Positions 17,797-27,264 of a stretch of 64,000 bases of DNA are shown in pieces (positions within the stretch are counted from its first letter, which is position 1; every line of letters starts with the position of its first letter). Source of the DNA: Dickeya oryzae (GTDB lineage: Bacteria; Pseudomonadota; Gammaproteobacteria; Enterobacterales; Enterobacteriaceae); assembly GCF_009372235.1 (NCBI RefSeq), contig NZ_ML762920.1:1112697-1176696 (forward strand). The letters are read 5' to 3'. A program made the position numbers and the translations under genes. Under the pieces are notes generated by a model that saw nothing but the letters and a program-made list of their open reading frames with translations, had not been told where the DNA came from and did not search any database.

Positions 17797-17813
17797 AACA
17801 GGTCAGACCACAA
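17797..17813 (+). promoter_or_regulatory. FadR operator upstream of fadE
   Basis: AACAGGTCAGACCACAA agrees with the FadR consensus (reverse form AACAGGTCCGACCAGTT) at 13 of 17 positions, with the core AGGTCnGACC intact. It lies 53 bases before the fadE start. FadR repression of fadE is known in E. coli. The rest of the 373-base gap between gmhA and fadE holds a 9-bp tandem repeat and no gene. Confidence 0.8.
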
Positions 17814-17820
17814 GCGTAAA

Positions 17821-17850
17821 CGGATTAAACGGATTAAACGGATTAAACGG
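17821..17850. repeat. Three 9-bp direct repeats before fadE
   Basis: CGGATTAAA repeated exactly at 17821, 17830 and 17839, followed by CGGA. It lies between the FadR site and the fadE ribosome site (CTGGAG), so it will be in the fadE leader or promoter. Confidence 0.9.
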
Positions 17851-17865
17851 ACTGGAGAATAAATC

Positions 17866-20316
17866 ATGGTTGCAGTCAGTGTCCTGATCGTCTTGCTGCT
17901 TATCGGTGCTCTACTCTACCACCGGGTTTCACTGTGGCTGAGCAGTGCAGTGCTTGTACTCTGGGTTGTCGTCATGGCGTCGTTGCATGTGTGGTCAGCC
18001 TGGTTGCTGCTCCCGCTTGCTCTTGTACTCGTGCCGTTGCTGGCAACGCCATGGCGGCGGCGGTGGTTAGCCGCACCGGCGCTGGCGGCGTTCCGCCGCG
18101 TTATGCCGCCGATGTCGAAAACGGAAAAAGAGGCGATTGACGCCGGTACCACCTGGTGGGAAGGCGAATTGTTTCGCGGCACGCCAGACTGGCGCACCCT
18201 GCATGCCTACCCCCGGCCAGTGCTCACGCCAGAAGAACAGGCGTTTCTGGACGGGCCGGTGGAAGAAGCCTGCCGCATGGCAAACGACTTTGAAATCACC
18301 CATGAGCGCGCCGATTTACCGCCAGAATTGTGGGCGTTCCTGAAACAACATCGTTTCTTCGCACTGATCATCAAAAAAGAGTATGGCGGGCTGGAATTTT
18401 CCGCTTACGCGCAGGCAATGGTGCTGCAAAAACTGGCGAGCGTATCCGGCATTCTGGCGATTACCGTCGGCGTTCCCAACTCGCTCGGCCCCGGAGAATT
18501 GCTGCAACACTACGGCACCGACGAGCAGAAAAACCACTACCTTCCACGACTGGCGCGTGGCGATGAAATCCCTTGTTTCGCACTGACCAGCCCGGAAGCC
18601 GGGTCCGATGCCGGTGCCATCCCTGATCTGGGCGTGGTGTGCTACGGCCACTGGCAGGGGCAACAGGTGCTGGGGATGCGGCTGACCTGGAACAAACGTT
18701 ATATCACGCTGGCACCGGTCGCTACCGTGCTGGGGCTGGCGTTCCGGCTGTACGACCCGGATCACCTGCTGGGCTCCCTGGACGATGTCGGCATTACCTG
18801 CGCGCTGATCCCCACACAGACCGACGGCGTTAAAATCGGCCGTCGTCACTTCCCCATTAACATCCCGTTCCAGAATGGGCCGACACAGGGCGAAAACATT
18901 TTTGTTCCGCTGGATTACATCATTGGCGGGCCGGACATGGCAGGCCAGGGCTGGCGGATGCTGATGGAGTGCCTGTCCGTTGGCCGAGGCATCACCCTGC
19001 CATCCAACTCGACCGGCAGCATGAAAAGCGTGGCGCTGGCGACCGGTGCTTACGCCCGTATCCGCCGCCAGTTCAAATTGCCGATCGGCAAAATGGAAGG
19101 GATTGAAGAACCGCTGGCCCGCATAGCGGGTAATGCCTACGTGATGGATGCCGCCGCGACCCTCATTACCAGCGGCATCATGCAAGGCGCGCGGCCATCG
19201 GTGCTGTCAGCAATCGTCAAGTACCACTGTACCCATCGCGGCCAGCGCGGCATCATCGATGCGATGGACATCACCGGCGGTAAGGGCATTTGCCTGGGGC
19301 CGTCTAATTTTGTCGCCCGTCACTATCAGGGGGCGCCGATCGCCATTACCGTCGAAGGTGCCAATATTCTCACCCGCAGCATGATCATCTTTGGGCAGGG
19401 CGCGATCCGCTGCCATCCTTACATCCTCAAAGAGATGAACGCCGCGCAGAACAATGACCTGAAAGCCTTTGATCAGGCGCTGTTCGGCCATCTGGGCCAC
19501 ATCGCCAGCAACGCCATGCGTAGCCTGTGGCTGGGCCTGACCAACGGGCGCACCAGTCGCGCCCCGGTTAGCGACGTCACCCGTCGCTATTACCAGCGCC
19601 TGAACCGACTGAGCGCGAATCTGGCACTACTGGCCGATGTGTCGATGGGAGTTCTGGGGGGCAGTCTGAAACGACGCGAACGCCTTTCTGCCCGGCTGGG
19701 CGATGTGTTAAGCCAGCTCTATCTGGCGTCTGCCACGCTCAAGCGTTATGACGAGGAAGGTCGCCAACAAGCTGACTTACCGCTGGTGCATTGGGGCGTG
19801 CAGGATTGTCTGCATCAGGCTGAACACGCCATCGTCGACCTGCTGCGCAATTTCCCCAGCCGACTGGTGGCACGGTTACTGCGTGTGATGATTTTCCCGC
19901 TAGGAGCGGTCAGTAAGGCCCCGAGCGACCAGTTAGACCATCAACTGGCGCGACTGTTGCAGGTGCCGTCAGCGACCCGCAGCCGGTTAGGCCGTGGCCT
20001 ATATCTGCACACCGGAGCCCATCACCCGGCAGCACAACTGGAACACGCACTGCGCGATATTCTGGCGGCCGAGCCGATTCATCAACGGCTCTCGCAGTCC
20101 GCACCGTCGCCCCTGCCGTTTATGCAATTGGATAAACTGGCGGAACACGGGCTGGCGGAAGGGGTGATTACGCCGGAAGAAGCCAACATTTTGATGCAGG
20201 CGGAAGCCAGTCGGCTGCGTTCTATCAACGTCGATGACTTTGCCCCGGACGCGCTAAGCGCGCACAAGGTGGAGAGCAGGCAACGATTACCGGTTGATGC
20301 TGATACCGTCGCCTGA
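17866..20316 (+). CDS. fadE: Acyl-CoA dehydrogenase FadE
   Basis: The first dehydrogenation of fatty acid beta-oxidation, FAD-dependent. 816 residues, the large FadE type. Two to three N-terminal hydrophobic segments (residues 1-65) anchor it at the membrane. The dehydrogenase core includes [11 protein letters not shown] (about 242-252), [26 protein letters not shown] and [29 protein letters not shown] (about 393-421), [15 protein letters not shown] and [24 protein letters not shown]. The long C-terminal DUF1974 extension is present. The gene is preceded by a FadR site and shares a hairpin with the convergent mtnK. Confidence 0.96.
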   Translation: MVAVSVLIVLLLIGALLYHRVSLWLSSAVLVLWVVVMASLHVWSAWLLLPLALVLVPLLATPWRRRWLAAPALAAFRRVMPPMSKTEKEAIDAGTTWWEGELFRGTPDWRTLHAYPRPVLTPEEQAFLDGPVEEACRMANDFEITHERADLPPELWAFLKQHRFFALIIKKEYGGLEFSAYAQAMVLQKLASVSGILAITVGVPNSLGPGELLQHYGTDEQKNHYLPRLARGDEIPCFALTSPEAGSDAGAIPDLGVVCYGHWQGQQVLGMRLTWNKRYITLAPVATVLGLAFRLYDPDHLLGSLDDVGITCALIPTQTDGVKIGRRHFPINIPFQNGPTQGENIFVPLDYIIGGPDMAGQGWRMLMECLSVGRGITLPSNSTGSMKSVALATGAYARIRRQFKLPIGKMEGIEEPLARIAGNAYVMDAAATLITSGIMQGARPSVLSAIVKYHCTHRGQRGIIDAMDITGGKGICLGPSNFVARHYQGAPIAITVEGANILTRSMIIFGQGAIRCHPYILKEMNAAQNNDLKAFDQALFGHLGHIASNAMRSLWLGLTNGRTSRAPVSDVTRRYYQRLNRLSANLALLADVSMGVLGGSLKRRERLSARLGDVLSQLYLASATLKRYDEEGRQQADLPLVHWGVQDCLHQAEHAIVDLLRNFPSRLVARLLRVMIFPLGAVSKAPSDQLDHQLARLLQVPSATRSRLGRGLYLHTGAHHPAAQLEHALRDILAAEPIHQRLSQSAPSPLPFMQLDKLAEHGLAEGVITPEEANILMQAEASRLRSINVDDFAPDALSAHKVESRQRLPVDADTVA

Positions 20317-20324
20317 CAGGTCTG

Positions 20325-20373
20325 GCGCCTTTTCTGACTGAAATATTCTGACTGGAATATCGCGAAAAGGCGC
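20325..20373. terminator. Shared hairpin between fadE and mtnK
   Basis: Arms GCGCCTTTTC / GAAAAGGCGC enclose a 14-bp tandem repeat (TCTGACTGAAATAT at 20333 and TCTGACTGGAATAT at 20347). It lies between convergent stops. The A/T-rich lower stem fits a bidirectional intrinsic terminator. Confidence 0.7.
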
Positions 20374-20391
20374 TGGATTGATGTGCGCTAC

Positions 20392-21594
20392 TCAGGCACC
20401 ACTCTGACGCACGCGCGCCAGCAAGGCTTCAGGGCCATCGATATGCGCGGCGGCCAACACCAGCGTCTTGCCAAGCTGAATCGCATGGCGCTGGCAGGCC
20501 TGACGGGCGGCCTCATCGGCAATGGTATCGAGGTCAGCAACATGCGCCAGCCCGATGGTACGGCGAATCAACTCGGTGCCGCAGTAACCGACCGTGTCCT
20601 GCCACACCTGCCGCAAAAACTGTTCAACGTAGCCATCCACCGCCAGCGCCGGGTCACGGCTCTTTTCATGAGCCAACGCCGTAAAACGCGTAACGAAGGT
20701 CTGCCATACCGTCACGATATCCGCCAGACGGCGTTCCCGTGCATCGACAGCTTCGCGTGGCGGTAACAACCCTGGCAGCCCACAGTAATTCAGCAGCAGG
20801 TTACCCAGCACCGTACCAACATCAAACCCTATCGGGCCGTAAAAGCCGAATTCCGCGTCGATCACCTTCAGGCGGTTTTCCGCCACGAAAATAGAGCCGC
20901 TGTGAATATCGCCGTGCAACAAGGCTTCCGCCTTGCTGAGGAAAGCATGCTTAAGCGCCGCGACGGCGCACAGCAGCGGGCGATCATCCCGTAATGCCAG
21001 CACATCGGCCAGCAACGCCGGGTCAAACTGATTACGCTCATGTTCCCTGTACGGGTCGGTGAAGAACAGATCTTCGGTTATCTGGCACAACTCCGGGTTG
21101 GTGAAGCGACTAACCGCCGCCTTTTTCTCGTGGGGAGACTGGTAGAAATCGCTATGGTGGAACAACGCCTGTGCCAGATATTCACCCAGTTGTGCCGCCG
21201 CCTGCGGATAATCCTGCCCTTTCACCAGTTCACGCCGCCAGATCTCGTGATCAGACAAGTCTTCTTGCACCATCACCGCCAGTACCGGGTCATGATGCAA
21301 CACCGCTACCGTGTGCTGCGGACAATGCTGCGCGTGTGCCAGCAGCGTTTCCGCTTCAATACGGGCGCGATCCAGCGTTAACGGCCAGGACTCACCGACA
21401 CAGCGAACGTAGGGCAACGCCTGCTTGACGATCACCCGGCTGACGCCTTGTGTATCACGGATCTTGAACACCAGATTCAGGTTACCGTCGCCTATCTCAT
21501 CGGCTGTTATCAACGACTGCGGATCCGCAACCCCGCCATACTGACGGGCGTACTGCACGGCATCGTCCGCGTTAAAAGTACGGTAAAGTGACAT
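20392..21594 (-). CDS. mtnK: 5-methylthioribose kinase
   Basis: Methionine salvage: phosphorylates methylthioribose to methylthioribose 1-phosphate. 400 residues from ATG 21594, which follows GAGG by 6 bases; a TTG at 21600 is the alternative. Protein-kinase-like fold: [11 protein letters not shown] (nucleotide loop, about 37-47), [11 protein letters not shown] (lysine), [12 protein letters not shown] (catalytic loop, about 233-244) and [18 protein letters not shown]. It is divergent from mtnA, with a MetJ-type box between them. Confidence 0.96.
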   Translation of the reverse strand: MSLYRTFNADDAVQYARQYGGVADPQSLITADEIGDGNLNLVFKIRDTQGVSRVIVKQALPYVRCVGESWPLTLDRARIEAETLLAHAQHCPQHTVAVLHHDPVLAVMVQEDLSDHEIWRRELVKGQDYPQAAAQLGEYLAQALFHHSDFYQSPHEKKAAVSRFTNPELCQITEDLFFTDPYREHERNQFDPALLADVLALRDDRPLLCAVAALKHAFLSKAEALLHGDIHSGSIFVAENRLKVIDAEFGFYGPIGFDVGTVLGNLLLNYCGLPGLLPPREAVDARERRLADIVTVWQTFVTRFTALAHEKSRDPALAVDGYVEQFLRQVWQDTVGYCGTELIRRTIGLAHVADLDTIADEAARQACQRHAIQLGKTLVLAAAHIDGPEALLARVRQSGA

Positions 21595-21694
21595 GGCCAA
21601 CCTCGTTTATCTACCTAGTGTGATGAATGTGTTTGCTATTTCTTGTTGTGTTATCAGCGCCATATCTTTTGAAGTATGGCGGGTATAGACATAA

Positions 21695-21718
21695 AAGCGT
21701 TTGGACGTCTATACTTCT
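21695..21718. promoter_or_regulatory. Met box array (MetJ operator) between mtnK and mtnA
   Basis: Three adjacent 8-mers fit AGACGTCT. The middle, GGACGTCT at 21703-21710, matches 7 of 8; the following ATACTTCT matches 6 of 8 and the preceding AAGCGTTT 5 of 8. MetJ binds two or more tandem boxes. The site lies 60-85 bases before mtnA and about 100 before mtnK, so it could control both. Confidence 0.72.
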
Positions 21719-21779
21719 GTAAAGCATATTGGCAGAATAAGAATTCTGATGCAATAACGCAACACGGATTTAACCACCC

Positions 21780-22811
21780 ATGCAGACTGTTAACACCACC
21801 AGCCTCAACCTCGTTGATAATCAGTTGTGGATCCTTGACCAGCAGGCACTGCCGCAGGAAAAAATCTGGTGCCCCTGCCCGGATGTCGACGCACTGGTCG
21901 AGCACATTCGCGCTCTGCGGGTACGTGGCGCACCGTTAATCGGGCTGTCCGCCAGCCTGTTGCTGGCGTTACTGGCAGAGCAAGGTTTGTCGCGGCTGCA
22001 ATTGGCACAGGCGCTGGAAACGTTACGCGCATCCCGCCCGACCGCCGTTAACCTGATGAACAATCTGGACCGTATGAAGCAGGCACTGGCGAGTGACGAT
22101 TTCGTCAACGCCATGGCGCAGGAAGCGTTGCGACTGATAGAAGAAGATAAAGCGCTGTGCGAACGCATCGCGGATAACGGAGCCGGGCTGGTAAAACCGG
22201 GCAGCCGTCTGCTGACCCACTGCAATACCGGCGGGCTGGCGACGGCGGGCGTGGGGACGGCGATCGGCGTCATCCTGCGCGCTCACCAGCAAGGCAAGGT
22301 GGAGAACGTCTGGGTGGATGAAACCCGTCCACTGTTGCAGGGCGGGCGTTTGACCGCCTGGGAACTGGGTGAGCTGGGTATCCCCTATCACCTGATTTGC
22401 GACTCGATGGCTGCGTCGCTGATGGCACAAGGCCAGGTCGATGCTATCTGGGTCGGTGCGGATCGCATCGCCGCTAACGGCGATGTCGCCAATAAAATCG
22501 GCACCTACAGCCTGGCGGTGCTGGCACACTATCACGGTATTCCGTTTTACGTCGCCGCCCCACACACCACCCACGACCCTCACTGCCCGGATGGCAGCGC
22601 GATTCCCATCGAGCAGCGTGCCTCCAGCGAAGTCACCGGGGTAGCCGGTAGCTTCGGCCAGTGCCAGTGGGCACCGCACAACGCCCCGGTGTACAACCCG
22701 GCGTTCGATGTCACCCCGGCTGCGCTTATTAGCGGTTGGGTACTGGATAGTGGTGTGGTCACCCCTGAGCAGGTTAACGCCGGTATTTTTCAGCAACCGC
22801 TGGCGGGATAA
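21780..22811 (+). CDS. mtnA: Methylthioribose-1-phosphate isomerase
   Basis: Converts the aldose methylthioribose 1-phosphate to methylthioribulose 1-phosphate in methionine salvage. 343 residues. Family motifs are [18 protein letters not shown] (about 41-58), [19 protein letters not shown] (active-site Cys at about 146, MtnA/eIF2B-alpha type), [18 protein letters not shown] and [22 protein letters not shown] (catalytic Asp). ATG at 21780 with a weak ribosome site. Single gene with a downstream hairpin shared with mtnD. Confidence 0.96.
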   Translation: MQTVNTTSLNLVDNQLWILDQQALPQEKIWCPCPDVDALVEHIRALRVRGAPLIGLSASLLLALLAEQGLSRLQLAQALETLRASRPTAVNLMNNLDRMKQALASDDFVNAMAQEALRLIEEDKALCERIADNGAGLVKPGSRLLTHCNTGGLATAGVGTAIGVILRAHQQGKVENVWVDETRPLLQGGRLTAWELGELGIPYHLICDSMAASLMAQGQVDAIWVGADRIAANGDVANKIGTYSLAVLAHYHGIPFYVAAPHTTHDPHCPDGSAIPIEQRASSEVTGVAGSFGQCQWAPHNAPVYNPAFDVTPAALISGWVLDSGVVTPEQVNAGIFQQPLAG

Positions 22812-22849
22812 AGCGAGACAGGACGCGGGTAATAAAAGCAGCACCGAGA

Positions 22850-22885
22850 ACAGGCCGTGCGCGGGTATATTCCGCCACGGCCTGT
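22850..22885. terminator. Hairpin between convergent mtnA and mtnD
   Basis: Perfect 10-base arms ACAGGCCGTG / CACGGCCTGT with a 16-base loop, 7 bases beyond the mtnD stop and 38 beyond the mtnA stop. Probably bidirectional. Confidence 0.75.
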
Positions 22886-22892
22886 AACAGCA

Positions 22893-23435
22893 TTACGCCA
22901 GTTTCGGGTAGGCGTCGGCGATGGCATCGCCAGTGAACTGCGCAATCCAGCCATCCGGGTTATTGAACAGGCGAATGGCGGTGAAATGCGGCTCAGAGCC
23001 CATATCAAACCAATGCGGCACCCCGGCAGGCACCGACAGTAAATCGTTCTTTTCGCACAGTATCTGGAAAATCTGGCCGTTTACGTGCAGGCAGAACAAC
23101 CCGGCGCCTTCCACAAAGAAACGCACTTCATCTTCACCGTGGGTATGCTCCGACAGGAATTTGCTGCGCATCGCCTCTTTCTGTGGGTTGTCAGCGCGGA
23201 TGCTGACCACATCCCAGCTCTGGTAGCCCTTCTCCGCTACCAGTTTATCAATCTCATGCTGATACGCCGCCAGCACGTCTTCAGAGGAAGGGGTGGCCCC
23301 TAAATCCCTGTCCGCCTGCCAGCGTTCAAACCGCACATTAATAGCGCTCAGTTGCTGGGCGATAGCCTCGGCGTCGCGACTTTGCCAGACGGGCTGATGG
23401 GCATCCGTATCACTGAAGATAGTTAAGGCACTCAT
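22893..23435 (-). CDS. mtnD: Acireductone dioxygenase
   Basis: Oxygen-dependent cleavage of acireductone. The Fe form gives 2-keto-4-methylthiobutyrate and formate; the Ni form gives an off-pathway product with CO. 180 residues, cupin fold. The metal ligands are visible in [14 protein letters not shown] (about residues 96-109: two His and a Glu) and in [12 protein letters not shown] (His). The start ATG overlaps the mtnC stop by 4 bases, so translation is coupled. Third gene of mtnBCD. Confidence 0.97.
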   Translation of the reverse strand: MSALTIFSDTDAHQPVWQSRDAEAIAQQLSAINVRFERWQADRDLGATPSSEDVLAAYQHEIDKLVAEKGYQSWDVVSIRADNPQKEAMRSKFLSEHTHGEDEVRFFVEGAGLFCLHVNGQIFQILCEKNDLLSVPAGVPHWFDMGSEPHFTAIRLFNNPDGWIAQFTGDAIADAYPKLA

Positions 23436-24142
23436 GACGGTTCTCCTGTTGGGTTGCTCTGACAGGCATCCAGGTCTACCTGATCAAAACGGTTTACCTG
23501 CCGATGCTGACTTTCAACATCGGCGTCATTGCGGATCAACTGGCAGGTGTGCCAGCCCGCTTGTGCAGCCGCATCCAGTTCCTGACGAATATCGGACAGA
23601 AACAGCACCTTGTCCGCAGTCAGGCCGATTGCAGCGGCAATAGTCTGGTAGGACGCGACCTCTCTCTTGGCACCGACGCCGGTATCGAAATAGCCGGAAA
23701 ACAGTGTGGTCAAATCCCCCGCGTCACTGTGACCAAACAGCAGACGCTGCGCTTCCACCGACCCGGATGAATAGACGTACAGCGCGATGCCCTGCTCACG
23801 CCAGGCCTGTAATTGCGGGGCGACATCCTCATAAACATGGCCGCGAAAATCACCGTTGTGGTAACCACTGCGCCAGATAATGCCCTGCAACAGCTTCAGC
23901 GCCGGTGATTTGCGGTCTTCATCCATAAACTGGTTGAATGCGGCCAGCAGTTGCGCGGGCGAGGCTTCCGGTTGCCCCAGTTCCTGACGCGCCAATGTCA
24001 GCGCGGCAGCGATCTCCGGGTCATGCCCGGCCTGTGCCACCGCGTCGGCCAGACGCGCGCGGGCATACGGGAACAACACGTTGTGCACAAAGCGAATATC
24101 GCTGGTCGTGCCTTCAATATCCGTGACAATCGCCTTGATCAC
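23432..24142 (-). CDS. mtnC: Enolase-phosphatase E1
   Basis: A bifunctional enolase and phosphatase turning 2,3-diketo-5-methylthiopentyl 1-phosphate into acireductone. 236 residues of the HAD superfamily: motif I is DIEGTTSDI (7-15; the usual nucleophile Asp and the E/T variant typical of MtnC), motif [11 protein letters not shown] and motif III/IV region [16 protein letters not shown]. It overlaps mtnB by 4 bases upstream and mtnD by 4 downstream, so the three genes are tightly coupled. Confidence 0.97.
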   Translation of the reverse strand: MIKAIVTDIEGTTSDIRFVHNVLFPYARARLADAVAQAGHDPEIAAALTLARQELGQPEASPAQLLAAFNQFMDEDRKSPALKLLQGIIWRSGYHNGDFRGHVYEDVAPQLQAWREQGIALYVYSSGSVEAQRLLFGHSDAGDLTTLFSGYFDTGVGAKREVASYQTIAAAIGLTADKVLFLSDIRQELDAAAQAGWHTCQLIRNDADVESQHRQVNRFDQVDLDACQSNPTGEPS

Positions 24143-24753
24143 TTGGCCTCCAGTAAACGTCGTTGTAATTCACACTGGAACAGGAACTCTAACCCTTCCA
24201 GATGACGGCGAGCGTCTTTCACATCCTGTCCCCAGCAGTACAGACCGTGCCCACGCACCAGAAAACCGTAATGCAATGACGAGTTCGCATGGTGGGCGGC
24301 GACCTGCTCCGCCAGCGCCGGAATATCCTGAGAGTTATCGAAAATTGGAATGGCGACCGCATCCAGATGAGTACGCTGGCCGCTCAGCGACTTCTGCATT
24401 TCGTACCCCTGCAACACCAGCGCTTCGCTTTTCTCCACCCGCGACAACACCGTCGCGTTGACCGAATGGGTATGCAGCACTGCTCCTACCGTCGGAAACA
24501 GGCGATAAAGCAACGTATGCAACCCGGTTTCCGCCGACGGTGTGCGACCGCTCGGGACATGGTTGGTGGCGATATCGACCAACAGGAAGTCTTCCGTGCT
24601 CAGGCTGCCTTTGTCTTTACCGGATTCGGTAATCAGGCATTGCCGTTCATCCAGACGCACGGACATATTGCCGCCCGTCGCCGGGCACCAGCCTTTCTCG
24701 CCGATCCAGTGGCAGGCCGCCACCAGTGCGGCCAGTTGTGGAATCTCACTCAT
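24139..24753 (-). CDS. mtnB: Methylthioribulose-1-phosphate dehydratase
   Basis: Dehydrates methylthioribulose 1-phosphate to the diketo phosphate. 204 residues of the class II aldolase/fuculose-phosphate aldolase fold. Zinc ligands are in [14 protein letters not shown] (His-x-His, about 95-108) and near the C-terminus in [15 protein letters not shown] (His). Other typical motifs are [13 protein letters not shown] and ITESGKDKG. First gene of mtnBCD. The leader holds a Met box array shared with the divergent mtnE. Confidence 0.96.
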   Translation of the reverse strand: MSEIPQLAALVAACHWIGEKGWCPATGGNMSVRLDERQCLITESGKDKGSLSTEDFLLVDIATNHVPSGRTPSAETGLHTLLYRLFPTVGAVLHTHSVNATVLSRVEKSEALVLQGYEMQKSLSGQRTHLDAVAIPIFDNSQDIPALAEQVAAHHANSSLHYGFLVRGHGLYCWGQDVKDARRHLEGLEFLFQCELQRRLLEAK

Positions 24754-24860
24754 AACTCATCCTGTACAGGTGAAGGCGCCACCCGGTGATTTCCAGGGAT
24801 AAAACCGGGTAATGAGCCTGCTTATTATATTTCGTTCTAGCTTATCAAATTACGGAATTT

Positions 24861-24884
24861 AGCCGTTTAAACGTCCAAGCGTCT
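24861..24884. promoter_or_regulatory. Met box array (MetJ operator) between mtnB and mtnE
   Basis: Three adjacent 8-mers each match AGACGTCT at 6 of 8 positions (for example AAACGTCC at 24869 and AAGCGTCT at 24877), with the CGT core in register. The array lies between the divergent mtnBCD and mtnE-mtnU units and is placed to repress both with S-adenosylmethionine-bound MetJ. Confidence 0.75.
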
Positions 24885-24954
24885 TGATTGCCAAATACTA
24901 GCATCCTGTATATAGTGGCAGCAATAACAGCCTTGCAGGAGTCCTTTTTCAGCC

Positions 24955-26112
24955 ATGAGCGCCGCACTGATCCCAGACAGTAAACTCCCCTCTCTCGGTA
25001 CTACCATTTTTACCCAGATGAGCGCCCTGGCGCAGCAACATCAGGCGATTAACCTGTCGCAAGGCTTCCCGGATTTTGACGGCCCCGACTACCTGAAACA
25101 GCGTCTGGCTTATCATGTCAGTCAGGGGGCAAACCAATACGCGCCGATGACCGGCGTGGCACCGTTGCGTCAGGCGATTGCGGAAAAAACTGCCGCGCTC
25201 TACGGCTGGCAGCCGGACGCCGACAGTGAAGTGACCGTCACCGCTGGTGCCACAGAAGCGTTGTTTGCCGCCATCAGCGCGCTGGTGCGCCCGGGCGATG
25301 AAGTTATCTGCTTTGATCCCAGCTATGACAGCTACGCACCAGCGGTGCAGTTGGCGGGCGGGACGCTGAAGCGCATTGCGTTGCAACCACCGGCGTTTCG
25401 CGTCGACTGGGCAGCGTTTGGCGACCTATTGAACGACCGCACCCGGTTGGTGATCGTCAACACGCCGCATAATCCGTCTGCCACTGTCTGGCAGCAGGAG
25501 GACTTCCGCCAGCTCTGGCAGGCCATCGCCAGTCGCGCTATTTACGTGCTGAGCGATGAAGTGTATGAGCATATCTGCTTTGCCGCTGACGGCCACGCTA
25601 GTGTGCTGGCGCATCCGGAGCTGCGGCAGCGGGCTATCGCGGTGTCCTCGTTTGGTAAAACCTACCACATGACCGGCTGGAAGGTCGGTTATTGCGTTGC
25701 CCCGGCACCGATCAGCGCCGAATTGCGTAAAGTGCATCAGTACCTGACGTTTTCCGTCAACACGCCCGCGCAACTGGCGTTGGCCGATATGCTGCAACAC
25801 CAACCGCAACACTGGCGCGAACTGCCCGATTTTTACCGTGCCAAACGCGACCGGTTTGTTAACGCGCTGGCAGCCAGTCGGCTGGAGATTCTGCCTTGTG
25901 AAGGCACCTATTTCCTGCTGGCGGACTACCGTGCCATTTCCAGTCAGGATGACGTCAGTTTCTGTCGCTGGCTCACCGAGCATGTCGGCGTGGCGGCGAT
26001 CCCGCTGTCCGTTTTCTGTGCCGCCCCCTTCCCTCACACGCTGATTCGGTTATGCTTTGCCAAACAGGAATCAACCCTGGATGCTGCTGCGGAGCGTTTA
26101 TGTCAACTTTAA
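24955..26112 (+). CDS. mtnE: Methionine aminotransferase (PLP, class I; YbdL/MtnE-like)
   Basis: 385 residues of aminotransferase fold type I. It carries INLSQGFPDFDGPDYL (36-51), NQYAPMTGVAPLRQAIAEK, VTVTAGATEALFAA, VNTPHNPSATVW (Asn) and the PLP lysine in AVSSFGKTYHMTGWKVGY. Similar proteins, such as E. coli YbdL, prefer methionine and aromatic amino acids. The location in a salvage locus and its overlap with an omega-amidase gene support the final step: amination of 2-keto-4-methylthiobutyrate with glutamine as donor. Naming it mtnE rests on this context. Confidence 0.88.
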   Translation: MSAALIPDSKLPSLGTTIFTQMSALAQQHQAINLSQGFPDFDGPDYLKQRLAYHVSQGANQYAPMTGVAPLRQAIAEKTAALYGWQPDADSEVTVTAGATEALFAAISALVRPGDEVICFDPSYDSYAPAVQLAGGTLKRIALQPPAFRVDWAAFGDLLNDRTRLVIVNTPHNPSATVWQQEDFRQLWQAIASRAIYVLSDEVYEHICFAADGHASVLAHPELRQRAIAVSSFGKTYHMTGWKVGYCVAPAPISAELRKVHQYLTFSVNTPAQLALADMLQHQPQHWRELPDFYRAKRDRFVNALAASRLEILPCEGTYFLLADYRAISSQDDVSFCRWLTEHVGVAAIPLSVFCAAPFPHTLIRLCFAKQESTLDAAAERLCQL

Positions 26113-26867
26113 AGATAACCCTGCTACAACAACCGCTGGTCTGGATGGATGGCCCCGCTAACCTCAGCCATTTTGACAGCCTGTTAGGCGACATTACCGA
26201 CCGTGACCTGATTGTACTGCCGGAAATGTTCACCACCGGCTTTGCGATGGAAGCCGCTAAAAGCAGCCTGGAACAAGCGGTGGTGGAAGACTGGCTGAAA
26301 CAGTGGGCACAGCGCAGCAATGCACTGGTCGGCGGCAGCGTGGCGGTGCAGACCGGCAAGGGCGCGGTTAACCGTTTTCTGTTGGCTGACCCGCAGGGCC
26401 GGCTATACCAGTACGATAAACGTCATCTGTTCCGCATGGCGGGCGAGCATGAATATTACCAGTCGGGTCAGACGCGAGAAGTTGTGGAATGGCGCGGCTG
26501 GCGCATTCTGCCGCTGATCTGTTATGACCTGCGCTTTCCGGTGTGGTCCCGCAATCGTCAGGATTACGACCTGGCGCTGTACGTCGCCAACTGGCCTGCC
26601 CCGCGCGCACTGCACTGGAAAGCCCTGCTGGCGGCACGGGCGATTGAGAATCAGGCATATGTCGCAGGCTGCAACCGTGTCGGCACCGACGGCAACGGCC
26701 ACAGTTATCAGGGCGATAGCCTGATTATCGACGCACAAGGCGCGATTCTGGCCTCAGCGCCTGAACACCAACCCGCGCGTCTTGACGCCGAGCTGTCGCT
26801 GGAAGCGTTGCAAAGCTACCGTGAAGCCTTCCCTGCCTGGCTTGATGCCGATAAATTCAGTTTGTAA
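26100..26867 (+). CDS. mtnU: Omega-amidase (nitrilase family, YafV/MtnU)
   Basis: 255 residues from ATG 26100, overlapping the aminotransferase by 13 bases; the frame opens at 26052. The carbon-nitrogen hydrolase triad is visible: Glu in LIVLPEMFTTGF, Lys in YDKRHLF and Cys in PLICYDLRFPVW. Omega-amidase hydrolyses 2-oxoglutaramate, the product of glutamine transaminases, and so pulls the preceding transamination forward. In E. coli the orthologue yafV lies next to fadE; here the mtn genes sit between the two. Confidence 0.92.
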   Translation: MSTLKITLLQQPLVWMDGPANLSHFDSLLGDITDRDLIVLPEMFTTGFAMEAAKSSLEQAVVEDWLKQWAQRSNALVGGSVAVQTGKGAVNRFLLADPQGRLYQYDKRHLFRMAGEHEYYQSGQTREVVEWRGWRILPLICYDLRFPVWSRNRQDYDLALYVANWPAPRALHWKALLAARAIENQAYVAGCNRVGTDGNGHSYQGDSLIIDAQGAILASAPEHQPARLDAELSLEALQSYREAFPAWLDADKFSL

Positions 26868-26870
26868 TAT

Positions 26871-27263
26871 CAAGAGCGCTCAGGCGCTCTTGAGGCTGTT
26901 GACAAACAGCCGGGTTGTCTTGTGAATGGTGAAGTCTGCCTATTCAGTGAATGGTTTCGTGCGGGATAAACGGTGTAATTTCTTTGCCGCTTCATTGCAC
27001 GCACGACAAGGAGAGGTGCAAGCGCCACCTCTCCTTGACCACTGGCTGATGGCTAAACTGCGGCGCTACGCGCTACCTTCGGCGTTCGACTTCGCGGTTC
27101 GGGCCGCCCGTGACGTGTTCCCAACACGGCACGGGCTTTCGCGACGTCCTGTCGCTCACCCGGCGAAGCCGCCCACCTCAGCGCAGTTTTTGACGCCGGA
27201 AAGATGCTTCATCCTGTAGTTAATGCGTTTGTCAGCAGTCTGAAGAGCGCTCAGGCGCCCTTG
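26871..27263. mobile_element. MITE-like intergenic repeat with inverted ends
   Basis: A 393-base gene-free block fills the gap between mtnU and hpxK. Its ends are imperfect inverted repeats: GCGCTCTTGAGGCTGTTGAC (26884 on) faces the complement of the segment at 27227-27250, with about 19 of 24 positions matching. Each end also carries the palindrome AAGAGCGCTCAGGCGC. An internal hairpin (AAGGAGAGGTG / CACCTCTCCTT) lies at 27008-27036. The one long rightward open frame has no ribosome site. The outer palindromes probably also terminate mtnU and hpxK transcripts. Confidence 0.6.
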
Positions 27264-27264
27264 A

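Noticed and set aside
26926..27219. 97-codon open frame inside the intergenic repeat
   Set aside because: No ribosome site and no recognisable protein family; the frame lies wholly within the MITE-like element with hairpins and inverted ends, so it is likely a chance frame in G+C-rich repeat DNA.
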